43,599 nucleotides of DNA from Burkholderia sp. S171 (GCF_009766085.1 NZ_LMUF01000048.1:86443-130041), one strand, 5' to 3'; shown: positions 16,181 to 25,497, counted from the stretch's first letter. Program-made: numbers and translations. The notes: generated by a model from the letters alone, not told the origin.

Positions 16181-18027
16181 GCTTCAACCGCCTCGATCGT
16201 CTGCAGCCGGCTCAGCTCGGCCGTTGAATGGTGGCAAAGAATTTCCGCGCCCGAAGGCAGCTTCTTCATGGAGGGCGGCGTGGCGTTGCATTTACCGTCG
16301 ATACGAACCGGACAACGCGCCCTGAAGCTGCACAACTCGGCGATGTCGGCACTCTCGCCCATCTGCGGCAACGCGGCGCTGCCGATCAGGCGGCGTGCGT
16401 CGAGCCAGCCGGGTTTCAGCGCCGGCACGGAGTCGACCAGCAAGCCGGTGTACGGGTGATACGGCGGCGCTGCGAGCACGTCGCGCTCGCCCGCCTCCAC
16501 GCGATGCCCCGCGTACAGCACGATCACTTCGTCGCAGATCGAACGCACCGTTGAAATGTCATGGCTGATGAACATGTACGACACACCCAACTCACGGCGC
16601 AGTTCTGCAAGCAGGGCAAGAATCGCCGCGCCGACCACGGTGTCGAGCGCTGATGTCACTTCGTCGCAGAGAATCAACGCGGGGTCGGCTGCGAGCGCAC
16701 GCGCCAGGTTGACACGCTGCTTCTGGCCGCCCGACAAACCGCCCGGCGTGCGCTCTGCAATCGATGCCGGCAGCTTGACGAGATCGAGCAGTTCCATCGT
16801 CCGCTTGCGCGCCGCCGCCCCGCGCAGATGATGATAAAAAGCGAGCGGCCGGCTGAGGATATCGGCAATGGTATGGCTCGGGTTCAACGCAGTATCGGCG
16901 TTCTGAAACACGATCTGGATCTGCCGATATTGATCAGGAGTACGTTTCGACAGTTGAGCCGGCAGCGGCTTGCCATCGAAGAAAACTTCACCGCGCGCCC
17001 GGTCGACCAGACCCGCTACCACGCGCGCCAGCGTCGTCTTGCCCGACCCCGATTCGCCGATCACGCCCAGCGTACTGCCTCGCGCAATTGAAAGGCTCAC
17101 GTCATCGAGCACACGGACGGCTGGCGCACCATACCGGTCGATCCGTCCATAACCCGCCGCCAGCCCGCGAATTTCGAGCAAGGGAGGAGCGAGTTTCTGC
17201 GCCGCCGTCTGCACGGACAACACCGGTTCCGGCCGCCGCGTGGCAGCCAGCAACTGCTGCGTGTACAGGTCAACGGGCGCATCGAGCACTTGCGCCACCA
17301 GGCCATTCTCCTTCACCCGGCCGCCATTCAGCACGACAATCCGGTCCGCCATTTGCGCGACCACCGCGAGATCGTGGGACACGTAAACAGCCGTGGTGCC
17401 CAACTCGCGAATCACCTTCTTGAACGCCGCTAGCACTTCGATTTGCGTGGTCACATCGAGCGCGGTCGTCGGCTCGTCGAACACCACCACTGCTGGATCC
17501 GTGATCAGCGCCATGGCGGCCATCAAGCGCTGCAACTGCCCGCCCGAGACCTGATGCGGATAGCGCTCGCCGATCGTTTCCGGTTCCGGCAACGCCAGCG
17601 CACGAAACAACTCGATCGCCTTGCGACGTGCCGCCTCTTTCGTCATCAGGCGATGCAGCAGCGCGGGCTCCGTCACCTGATCGATAATCGTGCGCGCCGG
17701 ATTGAATCCCGACGATGCACTCTGCGCCACATACGCCACGGTCCGGGCACGTAGCGCCCGGCGGCCTGACTGGTCGAGTTCAAGCACTTCCGTCTCGCCG
17801 ATCCGCACCGACCCGCCGCTAATGGAACACCCTTGCCGCGCATATCCCAGCAGCGCCAGCGCGATGGTCGTCTTGCCCGATCCCGACTCACCGATCAACG
17901 CCAGCACTTCGCCTTTCTTCACCGAAAAGTCGACGCCCTTGACGATCTCGGTCACCGGATCGGGTGCGGCGCCTGCCACCACTCGCAAGCCCTTCACTTG
18001 AATCATGTCGATCGTGTCGGCCTTCAT
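16177..18027 (-). CDS. Dipeptide-type ABC transporter, fused double ATP-binding protein (DppD-DppF type)
   Basis: 616 residues containing two complete ATPase domains in tandem. The first (about 5-255) and second (about 290-540) each have Walker A GESGSGKTT; signatures are VSGGQLQRL and LSGGQKQRV; Walker B segments are VVVFDEPTTALD and LILCDEVTSALD. After the second domain an oligopeptide-transporter tail with four Cys (ELCSFRARCPVRIDGKC) is present. Fusion of the two ATPases is common for glutathione/peptide-type importers in Proteobacteria (GsiA). It powers the two permeases directly upstream and overlaps both neighbours by 4 bases. Confidence 0.95.
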   Translation of the reverse strand: MKADTIDMIQVKGLRVVAGAAPDPVTEIVKGVDFSVKKGEVLALIGESGSGKTTIALALLGYARQGCSISGGSVRIGETEVLELDQSGRRALRARTVAYVAQSASSGFNPARTIIDQVTEPALLHRLMTKEAARRKAIELFRALALPEPETIGERYPHQVSGGQLQRLMAAMALITDPAVVVFDEPTTALDVTTQIEVLAAFKKVIRELGTTAVYVSHDLAVVAQMADRIVVLNGGRVKENGLVAQVLDAPVDLYTQQLLAATRRPEPVLSVQTAAQKLAPPLLEIRGLAAGYGRIDRYGAPAVRVLDDVSLSIARGSTLGVIGESGSGKTTLARVVAGLVDRARGEVFFDGKPLPAQLSKRTPDQYRQIQIVFQNADTALNPSHTIADILSRPLAFYHHLRGAAARKRTMELLDLVKLPASIAERTPGGLSGGQKQRVNLARALAADPALILCDEVTSALDTVVGAAILALLAELRRELGVSYMFISHDISTVRSICDEVIVLYAGHRVEAGERDVLAAPPYHPYTGLLVDSVPALKPGWLDARRLIGSAALPQMGESADIAELCSFRARCPVRIDGKCNATPPSMKKLPSGAEILCHHSTAELSRLQTIEAVEA

Positions 18028-18980
18028 TGCGCAGCTCCTTGCCCGCGGCCGCCACGGCGGCGCAGGTTATCGATCAGCAGATTCACGCCAATAGTCAGCG
18101 TCGCGATCGCGATGGCCGGCATCATGACGGCAGGCGCCCCTTCAGCCAGTCCGCCGATGTTCTCGCGCACAAGCGAGCCCCAATCGGCATTGGGCGGCTG
18201 CACGCCAAGGCCCAGAAAACTCAGGCCGCTGAGCAGCAACACGATGAACACGAAGCGCAGGCCGAAGTCGGCGAGCATCGGATGGATCATGTTGGGCAGC
18301 ACTTCCACGCGCGCGATGTAAAACAGCCGTTCGCCGCGAGCCCGCGCGACCTGTACGTATTCCAGCGTCATCAGGTTGACCGCGAGCGAGCGCGAGATGC
18401 GGAACGCGCCGGGAATGTAAGCGAGCGCCGCGACACCCATCAGCATGGGAATCGACGAACCAAACGCCGCGATCACGACCAGCGCAAGCACCTTGCTCGG
18501 AATGGAGATCAACGCGTCGAACAGGCGGCTCAGGATTTCATCGACCCAGCGGCCGGACACGGCGGCGATCAAACCGAAGAACGTGCCGATCAGGCTCGCC
18601 GTCAACGCAGCGGCCAATGCCAGCCCGACCGTATAGCGGGTGCCGTAGAGAATCCGGCTCAGCATGTCGCGGCCGAGATAGTCGGTGCCCAGCAGGAACG
18701 CATGGCTCGACCCGGCGAATACATCGACGGACGACAGCGCACCGCTTTTATAAGGCGCAATCCACGGGCCGATAACCGCGATGATCAGCCAGAACACGAC
18801 CAGCACGAGTCCGATCAAACCGAGCACGGAGAAGCGCCGGTGCAGGCGCTTCAGCACGCCGGGTTTCGGCCCTACGAGCGCAGGCTCCGGCACGGCCGGT
18901 TCATTGACGACGTCATCGAGGCCCATGTCGTAGAGCTCAGTGCCGGGATGGTGAATGGAGGAGTTGGCGGGTCGATTCAT
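18024..18980 (-). CDS. Dipeptide-type ABC transporter permease (DppC family)
   Basis: 318 residues from the ATG that overlaps the upstream permease stop by 4 bases; the open frame continues upstream within that permease but is not protein-like. Start reads MNRPANSSIHHPGTELYDMG. A first membrane helix at about 50-75 follows a cytoplasmic lead, then the DppC signature LGTDYLGRDMLSRILYGTRY, further helices, and the EAA-type loop EYVQVARARGERLFYIARVEVLP. It pairs with the preceding DppB-type permease to form the channel. Confidence 0.93.
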   Translation of the reverse strand: MNRPANSSIHHPGTELYDMGLDDVVNEPAVPEPALVGPKPGVLKRLHRRFSVLGLIGLVLVVFWLIIAVIGPWIAPYKSGALSSVDVFAGSSHAFLLGTDYLGRDMLSRILYGTRYTVGLALAAALTASLIGTFFGLIAAVSGRWVDEILSRLFDALISIPSKVLALVVIAAFGSSIPMLMGVAALAYIPGAFRISRSLAVNLMTLEYVQVARARGERLFYIARVEVLPNMIHPMLADFGLRFVFIVLLLSGLSFLGLGVQPPNADWGSLVRENIGGLAEGAPAVMMPAIAIATLTIGVNLLIDNLRRRGGRGQGAAQ

Positions 18981-19933
18981 CGTTGACGCAGCCTCGGGTT
19001 GGATACGATTTGAGCCAGATCGGCAATCAGCACGAGCAGCAGGTAAGCCGCACAGAACACCATGACGCAGCCCTGTACGAGCGGCATGTCCCGGTTCGTG
19101 ACGGCGTCGACCATGAGGCTGGCAAGGCCCGGATAATTGAAGATCGATTCGACAATCACCACGCCGCCGAACAGATACGACAAGCTCAGCGCCACCGCAT
19201 TCGCGATCGGGCCAATGGTGTTCGGCAGTACATGGCGCAGGACCACGCGCATGGGCGAGGCGCCTTTCAGGATCGCCATCTCGACATACGACGCATTGAG
19301 CTGGTCGAGCACGGCGGCGCGTGTCATGCGAGCCATCTGCGCAACCAGCACGCAGCACAGCGTCATGACGGGCATGGCGTAGATCCTCAGCAGTCCTCCG
19401 AACGACGACACCTCGGATAAATACGACAACGCGGGCAGCCAGCGCAGCTTCACGGCGAACACCAGCACGGCGATGGTCGCGATCAGGAACTCAGGCACTG
19501 CGACGGTGGACAGCGTCAGCACGTTGAGTACGCGATCGAGCAGCGAGCCGCGAAACATGGCCGACGAAATGCCGATGACCAGCGCGACCGGGACGGACAC
19601 CAGCGCCGTCAATCCGGCCAGCATGAGCGAGTTAGGCAAGCGTGTGGCGATCAGTTGGCTCACCGGCAAGCTATTCGACAACGACGTGCCGAAGTTACCG
19701 CTGACGACCAGGTAGAGCCACTCGAAGTAGCGCTGCAAGGCCGGCTGGTCGAGCCCGAACTGGTGCCGTAACGCTGTGACCGCTTCGGGTGTGGCCGCCT
19801 GCCCGAGCGCCTGCTGCGCGGCGTCCCCGGGGAGCAGCCCCGTGATGCCGAACACAACTGCCGAGACAATCAGCAGCGTGAGCAGTGCGAGGCCCAGGCG
19901 AGCAGCGATAAGTCGTGACGCGTGTGCTTTCAT
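18977..19933 (-). CDS. Dipeptide-type ABC transporter permease (DppB family)
   Basis: 318 residues from the ATG that has GGAGG 6 bases upstream; a start nine codons earlier has no ribosome site. The first helix (ARLGLALLTLLIVSAVVFG) is followed by the DppB-type LLPGDAAQQALG periplasmic segment, a LRHQFGLDQPALQRY block, and the EAA loop AILKGASPMRVVLRHVLPN. It ends in an overlap with the second permease. The 90-base gap to the binding-protein gene upstream could hold an mRNA processing site, giving more binding protein than membrane parts. Confidence 0.93.
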   Translation of the reverse strand: MKAHASRLIAARLGLALLTLLIVSAVVFGITGLLPGDAAQQALGQAATPEAVTALRHQFGLDQPALQRYFEWLYLVVSGNFGTSLSNSLPVSQLIATRLPNSLMLAGLTALVSVPVALVIGISSAMFRGSLLDRVLNVLTLSTVAVPEFLIATIAVLVFAVKLRWLPALSYLSEVSSFGGLLRIYAMPVMTLCCVLVAQMARMTRAAVLDQLNASYVEMAILKGASPMRVVLRHVLPNTIGPIANAVALSLSYLFGGVVIVESIFNYPGLASLMVDAVTNRDMPLVQGCVMVFCAAYLLLVLIADLAQIVSNPRLRQR

Positions 19934-20023
19934 AATCCGCCTCCGGGGTTGAAACGGCACGCCCCGCGCGAGCGGCGTGCCCTACTGCTTTACTGCCTGA
20001 TTACAGAACCATCTGGACCTGCT

Positions 20024-21649
20024 TCAGCTTTCGAGCCAGACATGCTCGGCGAACATGAAGCCCATCAGGCCGGCCAGCGGTATCGAACCCAGGCCCTTGA
20101 GCTTGGTCGTGTAGCCGTCGATCGAACTCTGGAACATCGGAATGCCGACACCGCCGCTCTCGTGCACCAGCACCTGCATGTCGCCGTAAATCTGCTTGCG
20201 CTTGGCGTCGTCCGGTTCGCCGCGCGCCGCCAGCAGCATCTGGTCGAACTTCGGACTCTTCCAGTTCGCTTCATTCCATGGCGCATCCGACTTGAAGAAC
20301 TGGGTGAACAGCACGTCGGCGCTTGGACGGGCATTTATATTGCCGAAACCCAGCGGATGTTTCATCCAGTGGTTCGACCAGTACCCGTCGGCGGGCACAC
20401 GCGTGACCTGCAAGTTCAGGCCCGCTGCGGGCGCGGCCTGCTGCAACAACACCGCCATTTCAACCGAGCCGTCAGCCGCCGGCGATGCAAAGATCTGCAC
20501 GGGTGCGCTGCCCACTTTCGCCTTCTGAAAGTAAAACTTCGCTTTGTCCGGATCGTAGGGACGTTGGGGAATACCGGGCATGTAGTACTTGTTGGTCGGA
20601 TCGATCGGCTGGTCGTTGGCGATCGTGCCGAAACCCTGGAACACGGCGCGGCGAATCTGTTCGCGGTCCATGAGGTAGAACATACCCCGACGAAAATCAT
20701 CGTTGCCGGAAATCCCGCCGTCGTCGCGAACAATCAGGTCCGTGTACTGGCCCGTCTTCGTCTCCAGCACCGTGAACCCCGGCGTGCCCTTGATGCGGCC
20801 CGTCGAGCGCGGGCTGATCGCGTTGATCAGCTGCACGTCGCCGGAAAGCAGCGCATTCACGCGGGCGGATTCGTCGCCAATACCAATCAGCTCGACTTCG
20901 TCCAGGTGCGGCATGCCCGGCTTCCAGTACTTCTCGTTCTTCACGACAACGGTGCGCACGCCCGGCGAGAAGTCCTTGACCTTGAAGGGACCGGTGCCAA
21001 CAGCCGTCTTGAAGTCGGTCGTGCCGTCCTTGATGATGAGAAAATGCGAGGTCGCCAGGATCACCGGCAAATCGGCATTCGCGCCTTCCAGCGTGATGGT
21101 GACTTCATTCGGGCCCGTGGCTTTCGCTTCCTTGATCTGGTCGGCGAGCGTCTTGGCCTTCGATGCCGTTGCCGGGTCCTTATGGCGCAGCAGCGAATAG
21201 ATCACGTCGGCGGGCGTAAGCGATTTGCCGTCGTGGAATTGCACGCCGCTACGCAGCTTCACGATCCACACGGTCGCGTCTTTTGTTTCCAGCGATTCCG
21301 CCAGCGCCATCTTCGCGCCCAGATGCGAATCCAGTTCGGTCAGCCCGCTGTAGACCATGAATGCACGAACATAATCCGTGCCGAGCGCGCCCTTGGCCGG
21401 ATCCAGCGTATCTGCGGCGGATGCGGACTGCGTCGCCACGCGGATCTTCCCACCCTGCTTCGGCTTCGCCTGCGCGAACGCAGCGCCGCTCGCGGTGAGC
21501 AACCCTGCTCCGGCAATCGAAGCCATGCCGGCCGCCGTTAGCGCACGCAACACCTCGCGCCGTGACGCTCCCCGGCGCGTCAGGCGCTCGAGTTCGGTCA
21601 CTTCAGTCCCGGCTGGGGCATCGGCGTGTTGCAGATTTTCTTTATTCAT
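20024..21649 (-). CDS. Dipeptide/opine-type ABC transporter substrate-binding protein with Tat signal
   Basis: 541 residues, SBP_bac_5 family. The N-terminus has a ~30-residue lead, then SRREVLRAL and a hydrophobic stretch ending ASGAAFA-QA, a twin-arginine export signal, so it is folded before export. The mature part has the family motifs KIRVATQSASAADTLDPAKG, LRSGVQFHDGKSLTPADVIYSL and the C-terminal APWNEANWKSPKFDQMLLAA. GGAGAAG precedes the ATG by 5 bases. It delivers substrate to the permeases encoded downstream; linkage to the HcnABC-like oxidase suggests an amino-acid-derived ligand (inference). Confidence 0.93.
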   Translation of the reverse strand: MNKENLQHADAPAGTEVTELERLTRRGASRREVLRALTAAGMASIAGAGLLTASGAAFAQAKPKQGGKIRVATQSASAADTLDPAKGALGTDYVRAFMVYSGLTELDSHLGAKMALAESLETKDATVWIVKLRSGVQFHDGKSLTPADVIYSLLRHKDPATASKAKTLADQIKEAKATGPNEVTITLEGANADLPVILATSHFLIIKDGTTDFKTAVGTGPFKVKDFSPGVRTVVVKNEKYWKPGMPHLDEVELIGIGDESARVNALLSGDVQLINAISPRSTGRIKGTPGFTVLETKTGQYTDLIVRDDGGISGNDDFRRGMFYLMDREQIRRAVFQGFGTIANDQPIDPTNKYYMPGIPQRPYDPDKAKFYFQKAKVGSAPVQIFASPAADGSVEMAVLLQQAAPAAGLNLQVTRVPADGYWSNHWMKHPLGFGNINARPSADVLFTQFFKSDAPWNEANWKSPKFDQMLLAARGEPDDAKRKQIYGDMQVLVHESGGVGIPMFQSSIDGYTTKLKGLGSIPLAGLMGFMFAEHVWLES

Positions 21650-21709
21650 TGAGACTTCTCCGCGAGGGTGGCTGGGGTTGGTTTTGGTTTATTTCAGCGT
21701 GGGTACAAA

Positions 21710-22987
21710 TCAATAAAACACGTCCTTGATGCGGTAGTACGTGCCGACCAGCGGCAGGAACCAGGGCTTGCCCGTGTGGCCGGGAATCGCTGGCCACCCG
21801 AATTCACGCCACGGATTCGCACTCTCGCGGCCGTCGATAACATCGGCCATGACCTGCCCCATGTGCGTCGACATCTGCGTGCCGTGGCCGCTGTAACCCA
21901 TCGAAAAATAGATGCCTTCGTGCTGACCTGCACGCGGCAGCCGGTCCGCGGTGATATCGACGAGACCACCCCAGCAATAGTCGATGCGCGCCTGCGCCAG
22001 AGCCGGGAACATCTTCGCGAGGCCGTCCTGCAGGATGCGTCCGCTCTTCGCGTCCGAGGGCTGCTCGGACGCCGTGAAACGTGCCCGGCCGCCGTATAGC
22101 AAACGCAAATCGGGCGTGATACGGAAATAGTTGTGCATCAGGCGCGACGTCGTGTATGCACGGAGATTCGGAAAGACTTCGTGCACCAGCTCCGGAGCCA
22201 AACGCTCAGTCACCACAATGAAAGAACCCACTGGCGCAAGGCGTCGCCGGTACCAGCCGAAGGGCCCTTGCCGCGACGGACCGGTCGCGATCAACACTTG
22301 CTTTGCACGAACTTCGCCACGTTCGGACACGATCCGATAACCTTGATTGCCGGCCTTTTCTATCGATGTCACGGGCGCATTCTCATAGAGCTTCGCGCCG
22401 TGACGCGCGGCGGCGTCCGCCAGACCGACGGTGAATTTGCCCATGTGCATCTGGCCGCCATGACGCTGCAGCAGGCCGCCGAAAAAGCTGTCCGACTGAA
22501 CTTCGGTCGAGATGCGGTCGCGGCCGATGATCTCGATATCGGCATCGACCTCACGCCGGATCACCTCCGCCGTCTTCTCCAGATGCGCGAGATGATGGGG
22601 TTTCGACGCGAGCTTCAGCTTGCCCGATGCAAGGTAATCGCAATCAATCTTCTCTTCGCGGATCAGGCGTTCAACGGTATCGACCGCAGCCGAATACGCC
22701 CGATAACACCCGCGCGCCTTCTCGACTCCAAGCTGTTGGACCAGCGCAGCGAAATCCTGCGCGACGCCGGTGTTGACCTGACCGCCGTTGCGTCCCGACG
22801 CACCGCCGCCGATTCGCCCCGCGTCCAGCACCGCCACCGACGCACCGCGCTTGCTCAACGCCAGCGCCGCCGACAAGCCCGTGAAGCCCGCTCCGACCAC
22901 AGCCACGTCGACTTGACCGTCGACCGGGCCATCGCTCGTTGAAAGCAGCGGCGGCGCGGTGTCGAGCCAGTAGGAGTCGAGCTTCAT
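21710..22987 (-). CDS. FAD-dependent amine/amino acid oxidoreductase (PuuB/DAO family)
   Basis: 425 residues from MKLDSYWLDTAPP, preceded by an AGGGA ribosome site; extra codons upstream overlap the HAD gene and are not used. FAD motif GAGFTG lies in VDVAVVGAGFTGLSAALAL and the ASGRNGGQVNTG segment is diagnostic of gamma-glutamylputrescine oxidase-like proteins. The C-terminal block WGGLVDITADRLPRAGQ and GYSGHGTQMSTHMGQ completes the DAO fold. It would oxidise an amine to an aldehyde plus ammonia; an aldehyde dehydrogenase lies two genes upstream. It is 55 bases after the HAD gene and 60 before the binding protein. Confidence 0.92.
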   Translation of the reverse strand: MKLDSYWLDTAPPLLSTSDGPVDGQVDVAVVGAGFTGLSAALALSKRGASVAVLDAGRIGGGASGRNGGQVNTGVAQDFAALVQQLGVEKARGCYRAYSAAVDTVERLIREEKIDCDYLASGKLKLASKPHHLAHLEKTAEVIRREVDADIEIIGRDRISTEVQSDSFFGGLLQRHGGQMHMGKFTVGLADAAARHGAKLYENAPVTSIEKAGNQGYRIVSERGEVRAKQVLIATGPSRQGPFGWYRRRLAPVGSFIVVTERLAPELVHEVFPNLRAYTTSRLMHNYFRITPDLRLLYGGRARFTASEQPSDAKSGRILQDGLAKMFPALAQARIDYCWGGLVDITADRLPRAGQHEGIYFSMGYSGHGTQMSTHMGQVMADVIDGRESANPWREFGWPAIPGHTGKPWFLPLVGTYYRIKDVFY

Positions 22988-23042
22988 ACGTTGAATCCCT
23001 GAGGCAGAAAGCGTTGGAACTGGAACCACTGACAACAACCGC

Positions 23043-23711
23043 TTACAGCCCAAGCATGGTGGCGAGATGCGGGATGTCGTCGACTTCGGTGTACTCGTAA
23101 TACGGCGTCGACGGTTCATGGCCGCGCTTGACGAATGCCTTGTGCTTCACACCCATGTCGTGCGCGGTCATCAGGTCATAGCGCAGGCTCGACGACACGT
23201 GCAGCACGTCTTCCGGGTTGCAGTTCAGCTGGTCGAACATGTACTCGAAGCCCTGCATGCGCGGCTTGTACGACTGCGCCTGCTCGGCCGTGAAGACAGC
23301 ATGGAACGGCGCGCCGAGCTTGTCGACATTGCTCTGGATCTGGTTGTTCGATGCGTTCGACAAGATCACCAGTTTGTACTTCTTAGCCAGCCGCGAGAGA
23401 CCTTCCGGCACGTCCGGATGCGGACCCCAGGTCGGCACAGCGGTGTAGAACGTCTCGGCCTTGGCTTCGTCGAATTCGACGTTCATGCGTTTGCAGGCCC
23501 GTTTGAACGCGTTCACGATCACGTCGCGATACGGCTTCCATGCACCGAGCACCTCATCGCGCCGATACCCCGAGAAGAAGGCGATCAGCTTGTCCATGTC
23601 CGGGCCGCTCAGCACGTCGCCGTACATTTCGCGCGTCATGTCGGCGAGGCGGAATTTGGTCAGAGTGCCGTAGCAATCGAAGGTGATGTACTTCGGTTCG
23701 AATTCGATCAT
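23043..23711 (-). CDS. Haloacid dehalogenase type II (HAD superfamily hydrolase)
   Basis: 222 residues. HAD motif I is FDCYGTLTKF with nucleophile Asp12; motif II is LVILSNASNNQ; motif III Lys lies in QSYKPRMQGFEY; the fourth region SSSLRYDLMTAHDMGVKHKAFVKRG is typical of the type II dehalogenase subfamily. True 2-haloacid dehalogenases share this fold, but many operon-borne homologues have no shown dehalogenase activity. The neighbours (amine oxidase, aldehyde dehydrogenase, dipeptide-type importer) make a phosphatase or side-product hydrolase as likely as dehalogenation. Confidence 0.88.
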   Translation of the reverse strand: MIEFEPKYITFDCYGTLTKFRLADMTREMYGDVLSGPDMDKLIAFFSGYRRDEVLGAWKPYRDVIVNAFKRACKRMNVEFDEAKAETFYTAVPTWGPHPDVPEGLSRLAKKYKLVILSNASNNQIQSNVDKLGAPFHAVFTAEQAQSYKPRMQGFEYMFDQLNCNPEDVLHVSSSLRYDLMTAHDMGVKHKAFVKRGHEPSTPYYEYTEVDDIPHLATMLGL

Positions 23712-23977
23712 GGTGTTAGTCCTATCGTTTGTATCGTTGATATGAACCCGCGCGGGGTTCAGTGGCGAAAACAGGAAAGCGCATTCCTGTTAGAGATTTA
23801 ATCAGCGCAAAAACAAAGATGCCCCTGATTCGCGCAATCCAAAAACATAAAACATGCGTTTTTCACGGGTGTCGGCAGCAGAGTCTGCGGTTAGGGTTTC
23901 CGCCCCTTGTGCAGCCCGGTTTCGGGCTCAGGGTTTGCCCTTCTTTCCAGTGCCCGCGCAGGCTCGGCGGCCCGGAT
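23712..23977 (-). other. Intergenic gap between aldehyde dehydrogenase and HAD genes
   Basis: No gene seen. Two hairpins are visible: TGAACCC/GGGTTCA at 23743-23761 just upstream of the HAD gene, and AGCCCG/CGGGCT at 23913-23928, 50 bases after the aldehyde dehydrogenase stop. Neither has a T run, so attenuation or an extra promoter here is only possible. Confidence 0.45.
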
Positions 23978-25456
23978 CTATTCACGCAGATCGATCAGCA
24001 CGCTCTTGAAGCGAAGGTTCGCTTCGTAAGCCTGCCGGCCCAGGTCCTTGCCGATACCCGAGCGCTTGTATCCGCCGGTCGGGATCATGAAATCGGACGT
24101 CCTGCCGTAGCGGTTGACCCATACCGTGCCTGCTTCCAGACCGCGGACCAGCCGCAGCGCACGGCCCAGGTCTGCCGTGTGCACACCGGCGGCCAGGCCA
24201 TAGTCGGGATGCTGCGCGAGCGCAAGCGCTTCTTCTTCCATGTCGAAGGTCTGCAGGGTCAGCACCGGCCCGAACACTTCCTCGTGAACCGCTTCCGATT
24301 GCTGGGTCACGCCGCTTAGCAGGGTCGGCGCATAGAACGCGCCAGCACCGCCGCCGTCGGCCCGCAGGCCGCCGCAACGCAACACGGCGCCGCCAGCAAG
24401 CGTCCGCCCGACGATCGCTTCGATACGCGCCGCCTGCGGTTCAGAGATGATCGGCGAGAGCGTCGTGCCGGGCGTCCAGGTCGCACCCGCTTTCAGTTCG
24501 CTGAAAACAGCCTGGATGCGTTCGGCCAGCGGCTCCGCGAGCGAGCGCTCGACCAGCAGCCGCGAACCCGCGACGCACACCTGGCCTGCGTTACCCGAGA
24601 TTGCCCCGGCGATACGGCGTGCGACGGCGTCCAGGCGCGGTGCATCGGCGAAAACGATTTGCGGGCTTTTGCCGCCCAGTTCCAGCGTGACCGGCTTGGT
24701 TCCCGTTTCGGCGCATGCGGCCATGATGGCGGCGCCTGTGCGCGTGGAACCGGTGAACGTGACCTTGGAGATTTTCGGATGACGCACGAGTGCGTCGCCG
24801 GTCGTGCGGCCATCGCCTTGAACGACGTTGAAAATGCCCGCCGGGATGCCCGCGCGGACAGCCAGTTCGGCGAGCCGCAGCACGGAAAACGGCGTCATTT
24901 CGGAGGGTTTTAGCACCACGGCATTGCCTGCAGCGAGCGCCGGCGCGATCTTCCATGACGCCATGACCAGCGGAAAATTCCACGGGGCGATAGCGCCGAT
25001 CACGCCGTACGGTTCTGCGATCGTCATGCCCAGGTGATCGTGATCGGTTGCGGCCACATCGCCGCCGATCTTGTCTGCAAACTCCGCGTAAAAACGGATT
25101 CCTTCGGCGGTGAAAGGAACGTCCCAGCCGGTTGCATCGCGAATCGGGCGGGTCGAACCCAGCGCTTCCAGGGGACCTAGTGTGTCGACATCGGCGGCGA
25201 TGAGATCGGCAAAACGGCGCAGAATCCGTGCGCGTTCGCGCGGCGGCATGGTTCGCCAGCCGCTGGTGCGAAATGCCTGCCATGCGTTCTCGACCGCGCG
25301 ATCGATCATTTCCGCGTCCGCGAGCGGCACCGATGCATACACCACGCCGTCCGACGGGCGCGCGACCTCGATGCGGCGCCCGCCTTCATCCACATAGTCG
25401 CCGCCGATAAAATGGCCGCTGCGCACGGTGACGCCGGCGGGGTCGAAGCTATCCAT
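23978..25456 (-). CDS. NAD(P)-dependent aldehyde dehydrogenase (gamma-aminobutyraldehyde/betaine-aldehyde type)
   Basis: 492 residues. Catalytic Cys294 in GQVCVAGSR, Glu259 in LELGGKSP, Asn160 in APWNFP, and FTGSTRTG for cofactor binding. Such enzymes oxidise aldehydes formed by amine oxidases. It is the first gene of the leftward series that leads through HAD, PuuB-like oxidoreductase and the importer, so the pair of amine oxidase and aldehyde dehydrogenase could convert an amine to an acid. Immediately before the AAAGGGA ribosome site lies a short CAGTAG repeat. Confidence 0.95.
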   Translation of the reverse strand: MDSFDPAGVTVRSGHFIGGDYVDEGGRRIEVARPSDGVVYASVPLADAEMIDRAVENAWQAFRTSGWRTMPPRERARILRRFADLIAADVDTLGPLEALGSTRPIRDATGWDVPFTAEGIRFYAEFADKIGGDVAATDHDHLGMTIAEPYGVIGAIAPWNFPLVMASWKIAPALAAGNAVVLKPSEMTPFSVLRLAELAVRAGIPAGIFNVVQGDGRTTGDALVRHPKISKVTFTGSTRTGAAIMAACAETGTKPVTLELGGKSPQIVFADAPRLDAVARRIAGAISGNAGQVCVAGSRLLVERSLAEPLAERIQAVFSELKAGATWTPGTTLSPIISEPQAARIEAIVGRTLAGGAVLRCGGLRADGGGAGAFYAPTLLSGVTQQSEAVHEEVFGPVLTLQTFDMEEEALALAQHPDYGLAAGVHTADLGRALRLVRGLEAGTVWVNRYGRTSDFMIPTGGYKRSGIGKDLGRQAYEANLRFKSVLIDLRE

Positions 25457-25470
25457 ATGAAGGTCCCTTT

Positions 25471-25497
25471 CAGTAGCAGTAGCAGTACCAGTAGCAG
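25471..25497 (-). repeat. Short tandem repeat (CAGTAG)4 in the aldehyde dehydrogenase leader
   Basis: Four 6-base units (three CAGTAG and one CAGTAC) plus a final CAG lie directly upstream of the ribosome site of the aldehyde dehydrogenase gene. Copy-number change would alter leader length only, as the repeat is outside the coding frame. Confidence 0.7.

Noticed and set aside
18981..19358. N-terminal extension of the DppC-type permease
   Set aside because: It overlaps the DppB-type gene by 380 bases and is not protein-like; the ATG at 18980 gives a 4-base overlap.
19922..21541. A 539-codon open frame on the plus strand
   Set aside because: It runs antisense through the substrate-binding protein gene in a high-GC region; composition is Arg/His-rich with no domain, and the minus-strand gene has clear family motifs.
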